64,000 nucleotides of DNA, taken from NCBI GenBank assembly GCA_002633005.1, contig NMRA01000566.1:1-64000 (forward strand). Reading direction: 5' to 3'. The position numbers were made by a program, and so were the translations under genes. The notes beneath the pieces were generated by a model that saw nothing but the letters and a program-made list of their open reading frames with translations, searched no databases and was not told the origin of the DNA. The first letter of the stretch is position 1; each line of letters starts with the position of its first letter. Below, one piece after another: positions 43,828 to 56,193 of the stretch. The stretch is from Phoronis australis (taxonomy: Eukaryota > Phoronida > Phoronidae).

Positions 43828-44588
43828 TGTACGGTGGACCTCACTTTGCCGAGAGGTGTCGCGTTAACATGTGAGAAAAGGTGAGAAACGACGCAGCGAC
43901 GTCAGTGGTGCGTCTGCAGAGTGAATGCCGCTATATCGCGGTGCATCGTCCCAGCTTGTCCGAACTATGAACTTGCGAAGAAAGCGGGTCTATCGTTTTT
44001 TCGACTTCCTATAGAGCCCGAAATGCTTATAAAGGGGCTCGTGGTAGTGAATAGTGAAAGGTACATGTACGCTGTTAATAGCAAGTATGAGGCCGTGAAA
44101 CATCTCCGTGTCTGTGGCTGACATTTCGTCGACTCTGATTTCTCTGACGAATTCCGGCTTACCAAAGAACTATTCATACGTTCCGTTGCCTGTGCATATT
44201 CATGGCGCCTCACTAGTATCTCTTGATCATTGTATTCCGGTTCGAATTGATAGCCTGTGAAACCTACCGATCCGAACCGTGAAGTCTTCGTCGGATGAGC
44301 TCTTGACTAACCAAGTCGGAATTGGCGCCGGGCGAGTTGCCATGTAGACGTTTATTATTCTGCGTTCTGTTTTAAAATGAATTATTCTCATCCTAAACAA
44401 AGCTTATATAAAACTGAAACAAAGTCTGTCTCATTAGATACAATTTGCAATGCCTTTGCAGTATCTGTGAGTGCAAGTGTTGAGAAGCCAGTTATGAACT
44501 GCATTACCGGCTTTTGGTGCCGGCAATAAAGGTAATTGACCGGGCACCGATGCCGTGTGAGCGAATGCTAATTCAGTTTTTGCTGACA
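43828..44588 (+). repeat. THAP-containing dispersed repeat, copy 2 (plus orientation)
   Basis: Matches the reverse complement of 5565-6305 from 'tttgccgagaggtgtcgcg' to 'gaccgggcaccgatgccgtg'. Both strands carry broken coding-like stretches as in copy 1. Fills the gap between the amylase gene and the next exon. Confidence 0.65.
43921..44121 (+). pseudogene. THAP-domain-like exon, degenerate (copy 2)
   Basis: Reads C-x4-C (CIVPAC), SFFRLPIEPEML, NSERY, VNSKYEAVKHLRVCG and TGA. As in copy 1 the ligand at H-3 is Ala, and here the nearby Cys is Tyr. There is no ATG in frame; the first codon of the open frame is GTG. The Trp of the WLG motif is replaced (KGLV). Probably non-functional. Confidence 0.5.
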
Positions 44589-45325
44589 GAAAGCAGTAGT
44601 GAAACAACTACTCGATTTTATATCTATGGTTACATGTTAGGGAATCTTTATTCAGAAATACAAATACATAATTCAAATCATTGTTACCTTTGCCCTGGCG
44701 GTCTATGGAAGGGAAACCCGACTTCGCGGTCCCCAACAAGTAAGTAGATTTTCAGTTTCGTGGCTAGTTCCCCTTATTACTTTGGTTCACAATTATAGCC
44801 TTTTCCCGACTGGAGGTTTAGTTTCCAACTCAAGCTGGTTGATGTTCGTGCCAGTAACGGCGGCCGCGACGGGCCTGATCGGGTTCTGAGCCTTGGTCGG
44901 CCAACAAGCGTTTTGTGTGTTTAGAACTCAAAAATCATAAGTCTAAACAACACAGTTCTAGGTTCTGTCTGTATTTCACGGAAGAATTCTTCGAATTTAT
45001 CTCCGAACTGACCCCAAACTCCTGCTATGGACCTTGGTAAATTGGCCTGCCGAACTTTGTAGGCTACGGTGTTTCCAAATACCAATGAATCTGTAACACC
45101 GAAATAAAACAACACGTTTTACTTCGAATTTCGATTATTTATTGGTGTTGAACGATGAATTCAAGCGATAACCTGACACCAGTAACCCTTGTTGTGAACT
45201 GCTGAGCAGACTGCGTGTGAAACCAATGGGGCTATTCGGAGAATTCTCCTCGCGGTGTCGCTGCTGTACCAGTGGTGATTGAATTGCGCACGCGTGGCTG
45301 TCTGCATGTAAACAACTGGTAAAAG
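44589..45325. other. no gene recognised
   Basis: Spacer. A segment near 45170-45270 (aatggggctattcgg and surroundings) has a diverged inverted partner near 48150-48250. Confidence 0.4.
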
Positions 45326-45555
45326 ATGGAATTTTTATCAAAATACGTCGTCGCGCTAAGCCTTATTACTGCTAATTTCCCTGGTGCAAGTCTTCGACAG
45401 GTGGCCACAAATTCCCGAAAGACCTAAGGTTACTATATTCGAGGACAATTGCGGTCAACAGAGTCAACTAACTGACAAAAAGTGTGTGGATGCTGAAGCC
45501 CCGTGTGTGCTCTATGACTATGCAGTTCCATTCGGAGACTACACAACATTACTTG
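45326..45555 (+). CDS. first exon of a secreted Cys-rich protein, frame broken
   Basis: ATG at 45326 (A at -3) opens MEFLSKYVVALS, then a one-base shift is needed to continue as LLLISLVQVFDRWPQIPERP and EDNCGQ, KKCVDAEAPCVLYDYAVP, ending at a strong donor (ttg|gtaagt) at 45555. Joined this way it gives a good signal peptide and a Cys-rich start. Unshifted, the ATG frame stops after 33 codons. The C...C-x(L)-YDYA pattern resembles the Cys segment next to VWD/AMOP domains in mucin-4/SUSD2-like proteins, which is a weak match. Alternatives: the exon begins at an acceptor near 45388 (ccctggtgcaag), a sequencing error, or a pseudogene. No following exon was found. Confidence 0.4.
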
Positions 45556-48500
45556 GTAAGTTTTTAGCAATCAGTTTCTATCAACAGCGTTCGGTGATGT
45601 TATCCCCACCAGTTACCCCACTGAATACAGGCAAGAAAAAACAACTGAAACCAACCGCCTGACCATCTATTTCACCGTTGGACAAAGTGAAAAGCAATCC
45701 TTCAGCAATAACTTGAGAGAATTGAACGTAATTCAGACATTCAGCACCCGATATGCCTGATTATGGACTCCCTCGCAATGTTGTTTCTTTCTGTGCTTTT
45801 TCAGTTTGCCATTTGTTTTTAAATACACTGATAATTTTTTATTCTCGAATCTTGTGCATAGCAGATTCTTATCCAGCTAGCTACAATTGAAAACATACAA
45901 CAAGACAATCGATGCACTCACTGAATGTTATTTCCCCATAATCTGTACCAAATTGAAAAGTTTTTACCAATAGTATAAAGCCTTTCTTCTGAAAGGAAAA
46001 TTTAATGTCACTCAGCTTTTGGCTTTCATTTCACTAGGTTCTAGTCTCAATGGCCTATAGAAGCGCTTGTAAAAAAGGTCCAGTTTCAACACATGGCTTT
46101 CTTTCATGTAACCTCATTCAGCCTCAATAACATCCACAATTAGACCCTTGAAGGTAAACACAGCAGCATATCACTTGAATCGTTTTGAGCCCAAAATCAG
46201 ACTCTGAACTAGACCAGAGTGTGACTAGGTCTTCTTTAGCTTCAGTCCCTCATGTTTCTTCCAGGAAAGGAAATAAGCTATTGTCCACACATGACTCATT
46301 GCCTATGAAAGGGCATCCTCACCAACAAGGCTTATTTGTGTAGCAGTCAGATATAGTTCGTCTGGATACACAGACACTCCACTGGCACATTGTCTTATGG
46401 TAACTTAGTACTGCCATTCACATTTCTCCAGGGCCACTGACTTGCACATTGTGCCATGCAGCACTGCTGGTGTGTGGAAGTGCTGTGGGAAGAGAACGGA
46501 GTAACAAAGCTTGTCTATGATACAGCTTGAAGTGGCCTTAAAATGTCACTGAACCTGGAACAAATATTGAAATATGAATAATTAAGTACTCCAGATTGGA
46601 TCAAAAATGTTATCCCTGTTTTTCAAAAATATATGGTGATTGGTCTACAGTTTCACATAAAAGTAAATAATTACTATTTTCAGAAACCAAGGGTGTATAT
46701 AATGAGTATTGCATAAAACTGTGTCTTTATTTTTTATCCCTAGCCATAACAATTCTTTAAACGCATCACTTGTCTGTAAAATATACAAGTTTTTTGAGAC
46801 AACTTCAAACCTTTGTTACCCATTTTCAAGCCTTTTTAATTTTGATACTTTCAGCAATTTTAAACTCAGATTACAGGTTCATGGGTCTGTCAAGCATACT
46901 TCTAGCCTAAGGTTGAGGGAACCGTTTTTCTTCTAATAGAAGATATGAAGACTTGGGTCATTTAAAAATGATGGATAATCTTTCTGTTGTTTAAGAGTAA
47001 TTACAAATCGTAAGGCACCATCAAAAATGCAATTTTCACAAAAATGGCAGTCATTTGAATTTATAACGACTTGCAACATTTCAAGGCATGAGTTAAGACT
47101 ATTCAGTCACTGTGAATTCGGAAAATGTAATATATTTTCGTGGTTTTACAATTGATACAAGTAGCAAAACAGTTTCGTGAAATCAACTTGAAGGGACTTC
47201 GTGAAGGTTAAGAATTACCTCACCATGCTCTTTTCCCCAAACATGTATTACCTGTTATTTCCACACATTCAGTTGTACCAAATATTACAACCCCCCATGC
47301 CAATCCCCCCTCGGGACCTGAATAAGTAATTTAACAAAATGACTTTAAAAATAGCTGTTCCTTTTCAAAGGCTTTGTTCGTTGTCTCCAATATTGAAAGT
47401 AGGCTTTGACAACAGATCTGCACTGGATGGGAAGATCTTGTTGGTTAGCTGCAGTCAAATGCTAAAAACCAATTTTTGTCCATTCAGGGACGGTGCAGAA
47501 GCGATGCATATCTCCTCTGCACGGTACAAGCCTTCAAACCTAAAAACCAAAGGTTACGTGAAAACTGACGTGATAGATTTCCATTTCAACGTGTAATAGA
47601 TTTCCAGAAGACATATGATAGGGAGTAAACAAATAGTCTAATGCAATGGATATTTATCACTCACGTACCCTTTGCCATTGGGATTGGATTGTAATCTTAA
47701 CTCATTAACCTGTATCGAGTTGACAGCATAAACATTCAGCATTGATTGATGTAACTGTCACTGATAAACTTTTAGAAATCATTCCAAACAATAATAATGC
47801 TTTGATGTACGAAAAGATCCCGATTGCTACGTAAAGTATCGTATCACACATCACAACATACAAAGATTAACCAGATTCTGGCTGGCGACTGACTGCCGCG
47901 AAGTCGACATCGACGAGTACCTCAGTTAACAGGCATCGGTAGAATAATCATGGAATAATCGTTAAAATAATCACAAACCTTACCTTTGTATGAGGTTGTG
48001 CTTACTTCCTCTCATAGAAGCACCCTTTTTACGCAATCTCAGATTCAGTTGGCACGGTTGCAAGCCATTTCACCATGTATTTAAAGGGTTCGCGAAATCG
48101 AGGCTGTTAATCTATCACCACTAGTACACGCACACCCTCTAGTTATTGTAGATTTTCCGAATAGCCCCATTACGTCGTTGGATAATTTCAACACCTCCGT
48201 CTGCCGTCAGGTGTCAGGTAACGCAACCGAACGTGCCGTTATTAAGTAGAACTATTCGATCTAAATTGATACACAATGGGTTGTTTTTTGGGTGGCGTAC
48301 TCCTTTAATGGCAGTTTATTATGTGTGATCGCTCTCCGAATCTGAGACCGACAGCACAGTATGAGGCAAGCCAGCTGAAGCAAGCGATTTTCCAAATGAA
48401 TCCCAAGAGTATTTTAAAACACATTTGAACACTACGATACTTTTATAACTAATTTTAAACAGTTAGGACTTAACAGCAATTGCATGTTAATCGGACTGCC

Positions 48501-48899
48501 TACTGCTTGAAGTCGCCGTGGTTTTGTTTACAGCAAAGGTCAAAAGTCGCAATTTCTATAATATATGGAAAATGTGCTAGTGTATGTCTTGCCACGCCAA
48601 ATTTTTTTGCCTTGTAGGAGAAAAATCGACGAAATGACGAGCAGTTTACAGGTCTGTCTTATTTAATTTAAAACAACATGTAAAAGACAAAAGCTTTGAC
48701 ATCAACAGAATTTCAAAACTTTTACGCCAACAAATCGTACAAACACCTGGTGAACATGTTGCATTCTGTTTCAGTGGCAAAGAACCTCTTTGAATATTGC
48801 AATTCATTCCGTTTTTCTACTTCCAAGCCTCTTTAAGACCGTCCACTGATTCCGACTTCACGTAAATGTCAGTCGTAAGCTATTGATCTAAGTATGCAG
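45556..48899. other. no gene recognised
   Basis: AT-rich, low coding density. The frame 47339-47596 has no splice context or match. It may be intron of the 45326 gene. Confidence 0.45.
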
Positions 48900-49245
48900 A
48901 CAACCGTATTTCCAGGCAAGTCGCGTGATCGTAAAATTTTTACACGCACGAGTCAACAGTTTGTGTCGGCCTCATGGTACGTGCATGGGAAGAGTCGTGT
49001 TGCATAGTGTGTGACCGGTTTTGTATCATCAGGAATAGGGAGAATATTAGGAATATCATAGTCTTGAATTCAACCCTCTCTTTCGAAGAGTTGGAAAATG
49101 CTGTGTATGATTGAAACAATTTTCAAGGAGTAACGCCGCTACTGCTGGTCACTATGCCGGTCCTATCCTAGACGCCATCCTTACAACTCACTGTCCAACA
49201 CGAAAACTCGTGCACATTAGACAAATTTTAGATGTCTTTTGATAA
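48900..49245 (+). repeat. diverged repeat, copy 1 (partner 51547-51905)
   Basis: Shares 'tgatcgtaaaatttttacacgcacg', 'cgtgttgcatagtgtgtgac', 'tctttcgaagagttggaaaa', 'ctggtcactatgccggtcctat' and 'caactcactgtccaaca' in pieces with 51547-51905, the latter having a small insertion. No intact frame here. Confidence 0.6.
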
Positions 49246-50614
49246 ATAATTAAAGATATAGTTTCATACCAAAACAAGCGCTTTTAAAAAACAAATGATA
49301 GCACTGTGTGAATCTTTTGCACAGGGTAGTTTTTGTCCTCAAAGCTTGGTTGATGAGAAAAGCCTAGCAGTAATGACCTTTTCCGACTTCAGCCGAGACA
49401 ATTCTGAGAACAGGCATATGTGGTTACATATCCGTCTGTGATGTCAGATCAGGAAGACAGCTGTGTATTGCAATAGCTACAAGCAGCCAAACCTTCAAAA
49501 TTTTGCTTGCTTCATTTCATAATTCCTTTCAACTCCATTTGCTGGCATAATTGAATTGTTTTTCGCCAAGGAGATGTAAAGACCAGTATATCAAAAATAA
49601 TCAAGCCTAATACAAAATATTGCAGTTTTCATTTTTTTTCCAATTCAGCAGTGAGAAAAAACGAAAACACCTTTTAATTTAACCACGTATATTATTGAAA
49701 TTTGAGTGGAGGTGGCAATCTCAATGACAGAATTGCAAGAACACTTGAAATGGAAGTCTTCTGAACTTGGTTTTTTAAATTCATGTGTTAATCTATTGAA
49801 ATAATAGTAAATCCAAGGCATCAAGAAATATTACCTGAAGATGCCAGTGAACATTATTTCAGCCGTTCAGTACGGCAAGTTAATTCTATCATGCTTCGGT
49901 CACTGAGTCATAGAAGTCAAAGAACAAATAAGAGGGCGATTATGACTTATTCCACAGTTCAAATTAAAATCAAGAGCTTTCAGTCGGAATTATATATTTG
50001 ATTTCTTCAGTGAGAGACTTTCAATGTAGTTGAAGGTTCCCGCTACTGTACATAAGTCACAACTGAAATAAGTTTATATGTGAGTCAAAATGATCTAATC
50101 TTTTACCAAAAGAAGTAACTTAGAATGCACAGTATTTTTGAATATTTAAGCATTACAAACGTTATCAAACAACAAGACAAATTTACAAGATATGAAAGTG
50201 GATATGCCTAACTATTACCATGGTGACCAGGTATTTCCTTACATCAAAATTCGACAAGCATCATTTGAAAAAATAAAAGCTTGCATGGAAAAAGGATTAG
50301 AGGCTGGAGCTTCACAATCCAACATGGCCTATTACTCTAATTAAGAGCCTTGGTAACTTGAATTAAAGCATAAAGTTGCAACTCATGTATTGAAAGAACG
50401 ATTCATACGTAAAATTTAGAAAAACATTATGTTTTGACACATAATCAATGGACTTTCAAAGAAAAAGCGATTTGAAAACTTTTTCAACTATTTTTAAGCT
50501 GAGTGTATGGTCAACTGAATGGGATGTTCACACTGCAATAATTAGAATATTCCTTATATTTTTTAACAAAAACATAAATATTGTGCAAAGTTGCTTTTTT
50601 GTAGCAGCTTTCCC
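49246..50614. other. no gene recognised
   Basis: AT-rich spacer with no supported feature. Confidence 0.45.
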
Positions 50615-50988
50615 CTTACAAAAATGAACTTAAGTTTTCATCGAAAAACTTAAGTTTTTGGTCTGAAAAACTTAAGTTTTCATTCCCGAAAACTTAAGTT
50701 TTTGGCGAAAACTTAAGTATTTTGGAACAAGTTTTTTGGAACGAATTTAAGTTTTCATAACTTAAGTTTTCAAAAACTTAAGTTTTTCAAAAACTTAAGT
50801 TCTGAAAACTTAAGTTTTTCAAAAACTTAAGTTCTGAAAACTTAAGTTTCAAAAACTTAAGTTTTAAAAACTTAAGTTTCTCTTAAAAACTTAAGTTTTT
50901 CGGAAGAACTTAAGTTTTTCCTCTAAAACTTAAGTTATTTTCCAAAAACTTAAGTTTTCAGCGAAAAACTTAAGTTCATTTTTGTAAG
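50615..50988. mobile_element. 374-bp element of CTTAAG palindromes bounded by inverted repeats
   Basis: The ends are cttacaaaaatgaacttaag... and its reverse complement ...cttaagttcatttttgtaag (24 bases perfect). Between them the palindrome AAACTTAAGTTT recurs: I count 18 exact CTTAAG words in about 350 bases plus one atttaag variant, with short A/T-rich spacers of irregular length (tcg, gg, ctg, caa). No coding potential. A fold-back element or MITE whose inside has been filled by multiplication of one short palindrome is the simplest reading. Confidence 0.8.
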
Positions 50989-51467
50989 AGTCATTAAAAT
51001 GTATCGAAGTTAAAACTTCACCAAGTACAAAATAGCCGATTGAACATGCCCTTCAGTTCAGCAGAAGTCGCCATGTTGTCAGTGCCGCCGGAAATGAGAC
51101 AGAGTCCAACGGGAATTGTGAGCATTTTTATCACTCAATAAATAATATGTGCTTGGATGAAATCTAATGAAAACTACTGAATGGCTCAGAATAGTAGGTA
51201 TAGATCTTTCTCTCTAAATTGCATCATAAATTATTGGTGAAAATAAATTATGCACGTATTCACGAAAACAACAATGGTTTTAAAACGTTGTTTTTATACG
51301 AAAAATTGTTACATTGCTTGAACTACTTTTATTTGTTTGCCAAGTCATATTTTGTTCTGACATTTTACCTTAAATCTGAGACTTCTACATCAAAAAATGA
51401 AACTAAAATTTCTTCGTCCCGTTTTGAAAATGTAACCAAAGAGTTACTGGAATATTTGTTCTCCAAC
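50989..51467. other. no gene recognised
   Basis: Spacer. An open frame from 51219 continues into the feature at 51468 but its first part is AT-driven and unsupported. Confidence 0.4.
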
Positions 51468-51653
51468 ATGGCGGACGACATATTCGATGACGTCATTGGA
51501 GAGCACTCTATTACAATCGGACTTGGTCTTCAAGCTGCCGTGAAGTACAAGGCTCTAAAATCGTGTGATCGTACATTTTACACACACGTAAGAGCCGTTA
51601 ATGTTGGCCTCACGATGTGCAACAGTTTGCTTTGGAAGAATCGTGTTGCATAG
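51468..51653 (+). CDS. short unidentified open frame partly within a repeat
   Basis: ATG in a 'ccaacatggcgg' context opens 61 codons: MADDIFDDVIGEHS, IGLGLQAAVKYKAL, ending KNRVA. From about 51547 the DNA is shared with the repeat at 48900-49245, where the frame is not kept. I recognise no family. It may be an exon overrun by a repeat or a chance frame. Confidence 0.2.
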   Translation: MADDIFDDVIGEHSITIGLGLQAAVKYKALKSCDRTFYTHVRAVNVGLTMCNSLLWKNRVA

Positions 51654-51905
51654 TGTGTGACTGGTTTCATACCATCAGGAGGAGCGAGAATATCCGGAAT
51701 ATCTAAATTTGGAATACAACTCTCCCTTTCGAAGAGTTGGAAAAAGTGTTGTATTGTTGAAACAGATTTCGCAGTGTAAGGCCGCTACAACTGGTCACTA
51801 CGCCGGTCCTATTCAGTTTATCCGATTCCTTGACGTCATCCTTGCAACTCACTGTCCAACAATAAAACTCGTTGACATTAGCCGAAATTTACACGTATTT
51901 AGACA
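51547..51905 (+). repeat. diverged repeat, copy 2 (partner 48900-49245)
   Basis: See the partner. Adds a stretch 'attcagtttatccgattcc' absent from copy 1. Orientation is the same in both copies. Confidence 0.6.
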
Positions 51906-52988
51906 AATTATTAATACGCCAACAGAATACAACAGTGGGACAAAAGCCGTAAGATGCACAACATTGTGATTACGCAGTCACAGTAGCATTGTGGTATTCC
52001 CGGATGAGTCTATAATTTACACAAATTCAAAGTACAACCTCGTTTGCAACTCTTCTCGTAGTAAATATTTTATTGTTCTGATTTCTGTTAAAATACAAAC
52101 CACTTGATTCACAAAAATAGAGCTCAATGTAGTCTAAAGCAATGCTTTTCATGTATTGCCCAACAATATTCATGTAAATTGATAATAGAATGCGACAAGC
52201 CAAAGTATTACATCGCATACAAACATGTTGTTGAGAATGTAATTATGAATTTGATTACCACTTACATATACATGCACATGTATATCATTCTGCATCTTAG
52301 GTATTATGCAGTGATGTCTGTTATTCTCAGGTTAATATGAGACATACTGAATACACCTAAAAAGCTTTCTTGTTTATATACCTAAACACTACACAACAAA
52401 TACATGTACATGTATGAACGAATTCATGTAGTTTTGTTAAATATCAACCAAAATTTTAAGCACAGGATGCTTTACTCTGAACTAAAAATTTTCAATCGTC
52501 CGACATTTACCGGCCACAGAGTTTCCATTTCGTTAATATGTTTGTGAGAATATAGTTCCATTTCAGTTTGTTAAAATGATACTCAACTCTGTTTGTCCTA
52601 CGCACAAATACTGGCTTTCACTAAGACGACGTTTCATGAACCTATTTTAGTCTTAAAGATGCATAAATTGTGCATATGCAAATGAAGTCCTAACTTACAA
52701 ACACCATCGGGTCCTCCAGAATTCCGGAAGGCATCCGAGAACCAGTTACCGACACAATCTCGCGAAAATCTTGGTTTGAGAGACTATTTTTATGTAAAAG
52801 TACATGGTAATATTTCATTACGGCGAACGAAGACCCCATGTGGCCAAGAGAACAAAGAATTCACATAACTTAGTTTCTTTGGAACCTCACGTCTTTCGTG
52901 TAGAGTGGCAAGCCAGATTCCGACTGCAGCTGCAGGCTGAGAACGGGCGGCGCGTTATACGTACATGTATGTGCACACACTTCTCGTC
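51906..52988. other. no gene recognised
   Basis: AT-rich spacer with tacatgtaca runs near 52400; no supported exon. Confidence 0.45.
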
Positions 52989-54469
52989 TACAGTTCTCGT
53001 GGCGTTACGGGAATCCCTGGGAAAACCTAACAGCATTGTCGTTAGCCTAATGAAACAAGGCACAGTTTTTGATATTTGTTTATTTCACTTTCAAATAACA
53101 ATTGCGTAATATTTGGAATTGTTGGGTTTTCATATGCTCACATTTATTATTAAGTGTACAAGTTGTCGCGTTTTCTTTAAAACCGTAATTTATAAATTGT
53201 CTCTAGTTTTCCTGGTTATTCTTGTACACACAGTTCTCCAGGAAGTCTCTTGGCACTTGCAATAAATTTGAATATTCACGGTTTTAATGAGACATAGCAT
53301 CTGTAACTTAGACCGAAACAACAGTGCTGGCAATTCATCACGTGTAACAAGGTTTTTGCGTCATGCCAAAAATCAAACCTGAGACATCAACTTTCATGAT
53401 ACTGAGCCCAAACTACTTAAATGTTTCAAACAACCTGATGCTCTGGCATACCCCTCAAACCTCAAAAATTTGGGAAAAGTCTCACACCTTCTTACGGAAT
53501 CTGTAAACTTGGTTAGCGTGACCAACACTCGAGACGAATTCAACGGATGCTGCCGATCTCTCGACCAACCTGGCAAGGTCGAATTTAAGTTGAGTAACGT
53601 TTTTACGTATACATGCATCTCTTCCAGAATGTAGTATGGTCGTACAATTGCAGATGACACAATCAGTTTTGATTTCAATAACTAAAGCAGGTTTTAGTAT
53701 CCTTTTTATACAAGGCGTCGTCTCGTTCGTCAAAGGGTCTCATTCCATGGGATGGCTTACTTTATAGAGGGTGAAATACAACACCCCCCGCAGGATGTTA
53801 AGTATTCCAGCTATAAAGGCACCTGGAACATACATAACATTCCCATAAGTATTACATCATGCGTGGCTCATAAGTACATTGTAACAGATTGAGTGGCACA
53901 AACTACATGTACACAAGGCCTACAGTGTACTTACCTTGCTGTGTTTTTGCGAGCATTCCAGAAGGTGTCAGACGTTGTTTCTAATTGAAATGAAAGACTC
54001 GATGATATAAACACACTGTGGAGTTGTGTACAGTGTATAAATGTGGACGTTAAAATTATTTTATTCTACTATTTTGTGACTTGCACTAGTTAAGGTCAAT
54101 GAGATACGCCAGTCGTTTAACCCATGCATCCAATATACGTTTTGTGCCGTTTTTGAAAATGATAGTTAGTAATATCAGTGTCATATGTATGGTATATTAA
54201 AATTTCCAGTCAACGGTATTCTTAAATATTTTTAGTATTTTAGAAACTTGTATTGCAACCCACTTCTTCAGCCATGGTCTTTTTACGATGCTTTATTAGA
54301 AAAACGTCTACTATCAAGAGAAGTTTGACATTTCTCTTGGTAATACAAGAGATCAACTTGAAATGATTTAAGTTACGTATGACTTTAGCAAAATATCTAG
54401 AACAAGTGCGTATTTTGTAGACTTCATCTGCCATTCATTCTGTGACGTTGCCATGCATTGTTTGTAAAA
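52989..54469 (+). repeat. 1.48-kb direct duplication, copy 1
   Basis: Starts tacagttct and ends tttgtaaaa. It is repeated at 54471-55951 with about nine substitutions and two 6-base indels noted by eye (about 99 percent identity). It includes the older dispersed repeat seen at 20615-20870. On the minus strand a small exon-like piece (about 53932-53977; acceptor tttcaattag, frame KQRLTPSGMLAKTQQ, donor gcaag|gtaagt) occurs and is repeated in copy 2. Confidence 0.85.
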
Positions 54470-54470
54470 N
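54470..54470. other. unresolved base (N) at duplication junction
   Basis: A single N stands exactly between the two copies of the 1.48-kb duplication, which suggests a scaffold join. Confidence 0.9.
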
Positions 54471-55951
54471 TACAGTTCACGTGGCGTTACGGGAATCCCT
54501 GGGAAAACCTAACAGCATTGTCGTTAGCCTAATGAAACAAGGCACAGTTTTTGATATTTGTTTATTTCACTTTCAAATAACAATTGCGTAATATTTGGAA
54601 TTATTGGGTTTTCATATGCTCACATTTGTTATTAAGTGTACAAGTTGTGGCGTTTTCTTTAAAACCGTAATTTATAAATTGTCTCTAGTTTTCCTGGTTA
54701 TTCTTGTACACACAGTTCTCCAGGAAGTCTCTTGGCACTTGCAATAAATTTGAATATTCACGGTTTTAATGAGACATAGCATCTGTAACCGAAACAACAG
54801 TGCTGGCACTTCATCACGTGTAACAAGGTTTTTGCGTCATGCCAAAAATCAAACCTGAGACATCAACTTTCATGATACTGAGCCCAAACTACTTAGATGT
54901 TTCAAACAACCTGATGCTCTGGCATACCCCTCAAACCTCGAAAATTTGGGAAAAGTCTCACACCTTCTTACGGAATCTGTAAACTTGGTTAGCGTGACCA
55001 ACACTCGAGACGAATTCAACGGATGCTGCCGATCTCTCGACCAACCTGGCAAGGTCGAATTTAAGTTGAGTAACGTTTTTACGTATACATGTATCTCTTC
55101 CAGAATGTAGTATGGTCGTACAATTGCAGATGACACAATCAGTTTTGATTTCAATAACTAAAGCAGGTTTTAGTATCCTTTTTATACAAGGCGTCGTCTC
55201 GTTCGTCAAAGGGTTTCATTCCATGGGATGGCTTACTTTATAGAGGGTGAAATACAACACCCCCCGCAGGATGTTAAGTATTCCAGCTATAAAGGCACCT
55301 GGAACATACATAACATTCCCATAAGTATTACATGTACATCATGCGTGGCTCATAAGTACATTGTAACAGATTGAGTGGCACAAACTACATGTACACAAGG
55401 CCTACAGTGTACTTACCTTGCTGTGTTTTTGCGAGCATTCCAGAAGGTGTCAGACGTTGTTTCTAATTGAAATGAAAGACTCGATGATATAAACACACTG
55501 TGGAGTTGTGTACAGTGTATAAATGTGGACGTTAAAATTATTTTATTCTACTATTTTGTGACTTGCACTAGTTAAGGTCAATGAGATACGCCAGTCGTTT
55601 AACCCATGCATCCAATATACGTTTTGTGCCGTTTTTGAAAATGATAGTTAGTAATATCAGTGTCATATGTATGGTATATTAAAATTTCCAGTCAACGGTA
55701 TTCTTAAATATTTTTAGTATTTTAGAAACTTGTATTGCAACCCACTTCTTCAGCCATGGTCTTTTTACGATGCTTTATTAGAAAAACGTCTACTATCAAG
55801 AGAAGTTTGACATTTCTCTTGGTAATACAAGAGATCAACTTGAAATGATTTAAGTTACGTATGACTTTAGCAAAATATCTAGAACAAGTGCGTATTTTGT
55901 AGACTTCATCTGCCATTCATTCTGTGACGTTGCCATGCATTGTTTGTAAAA
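54471..55951 (+). repeat. 1.48-kb direct duplication, copy 2
   Basis: Near-identical to 52989-54469. Differences include cgaaac after loss of 6 bases near 54789 and an extra 'tgtaca' near 55333. After the copy ends the sequence continues as unique DNA (ttttgcaaaaag). Confidence 0.85.
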
Positions 55952-56071
55952 TTTTGCAAAAAGAAAGGCACATTGGCAGCAAAACAACGGCATCAGTAAC
56001 ATGACCAAGTTGCACTAGATATCATTGCTAAACAGGAAACCTCAAAACTAGTGTTACAGTTTCTTGAAATA

Positions 56072-56077
56072 TTTATT
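56072..56077 (-). terminator. candidate poly(A) signal for the TMEM55-like gene
   Basis: TTTATT on the plus strand, AATAAA on the minus strand, 46 bases past the tentative stop at 56123-56125. Confidence 0.35.
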
Positions 56078-56122
56078 TTTCGTTCTTTAAAAAAGTCATG
56101 AAAGTTCAATATTGATAGCTCC

Positions 56123-56193
56123 TCATTCAAAAGTGTCATTTAAAATAAAATACCTTGGGGATGTTCTGGAGCACAGCCCATAAAGCAAAGTAT
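56123..56193 (-). CDS. TMEM55-like tentative last exon
   Basis: Acceptor cgaaattttcag, phase-compatible, TLLYGLCSRT...FE and TGA. The residues fit a second helix only weakly (LLYGL), and the usual RAxYW motif is absent. Offered because phase, stop and poly(A) signal agree. Confidence 0.25.
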
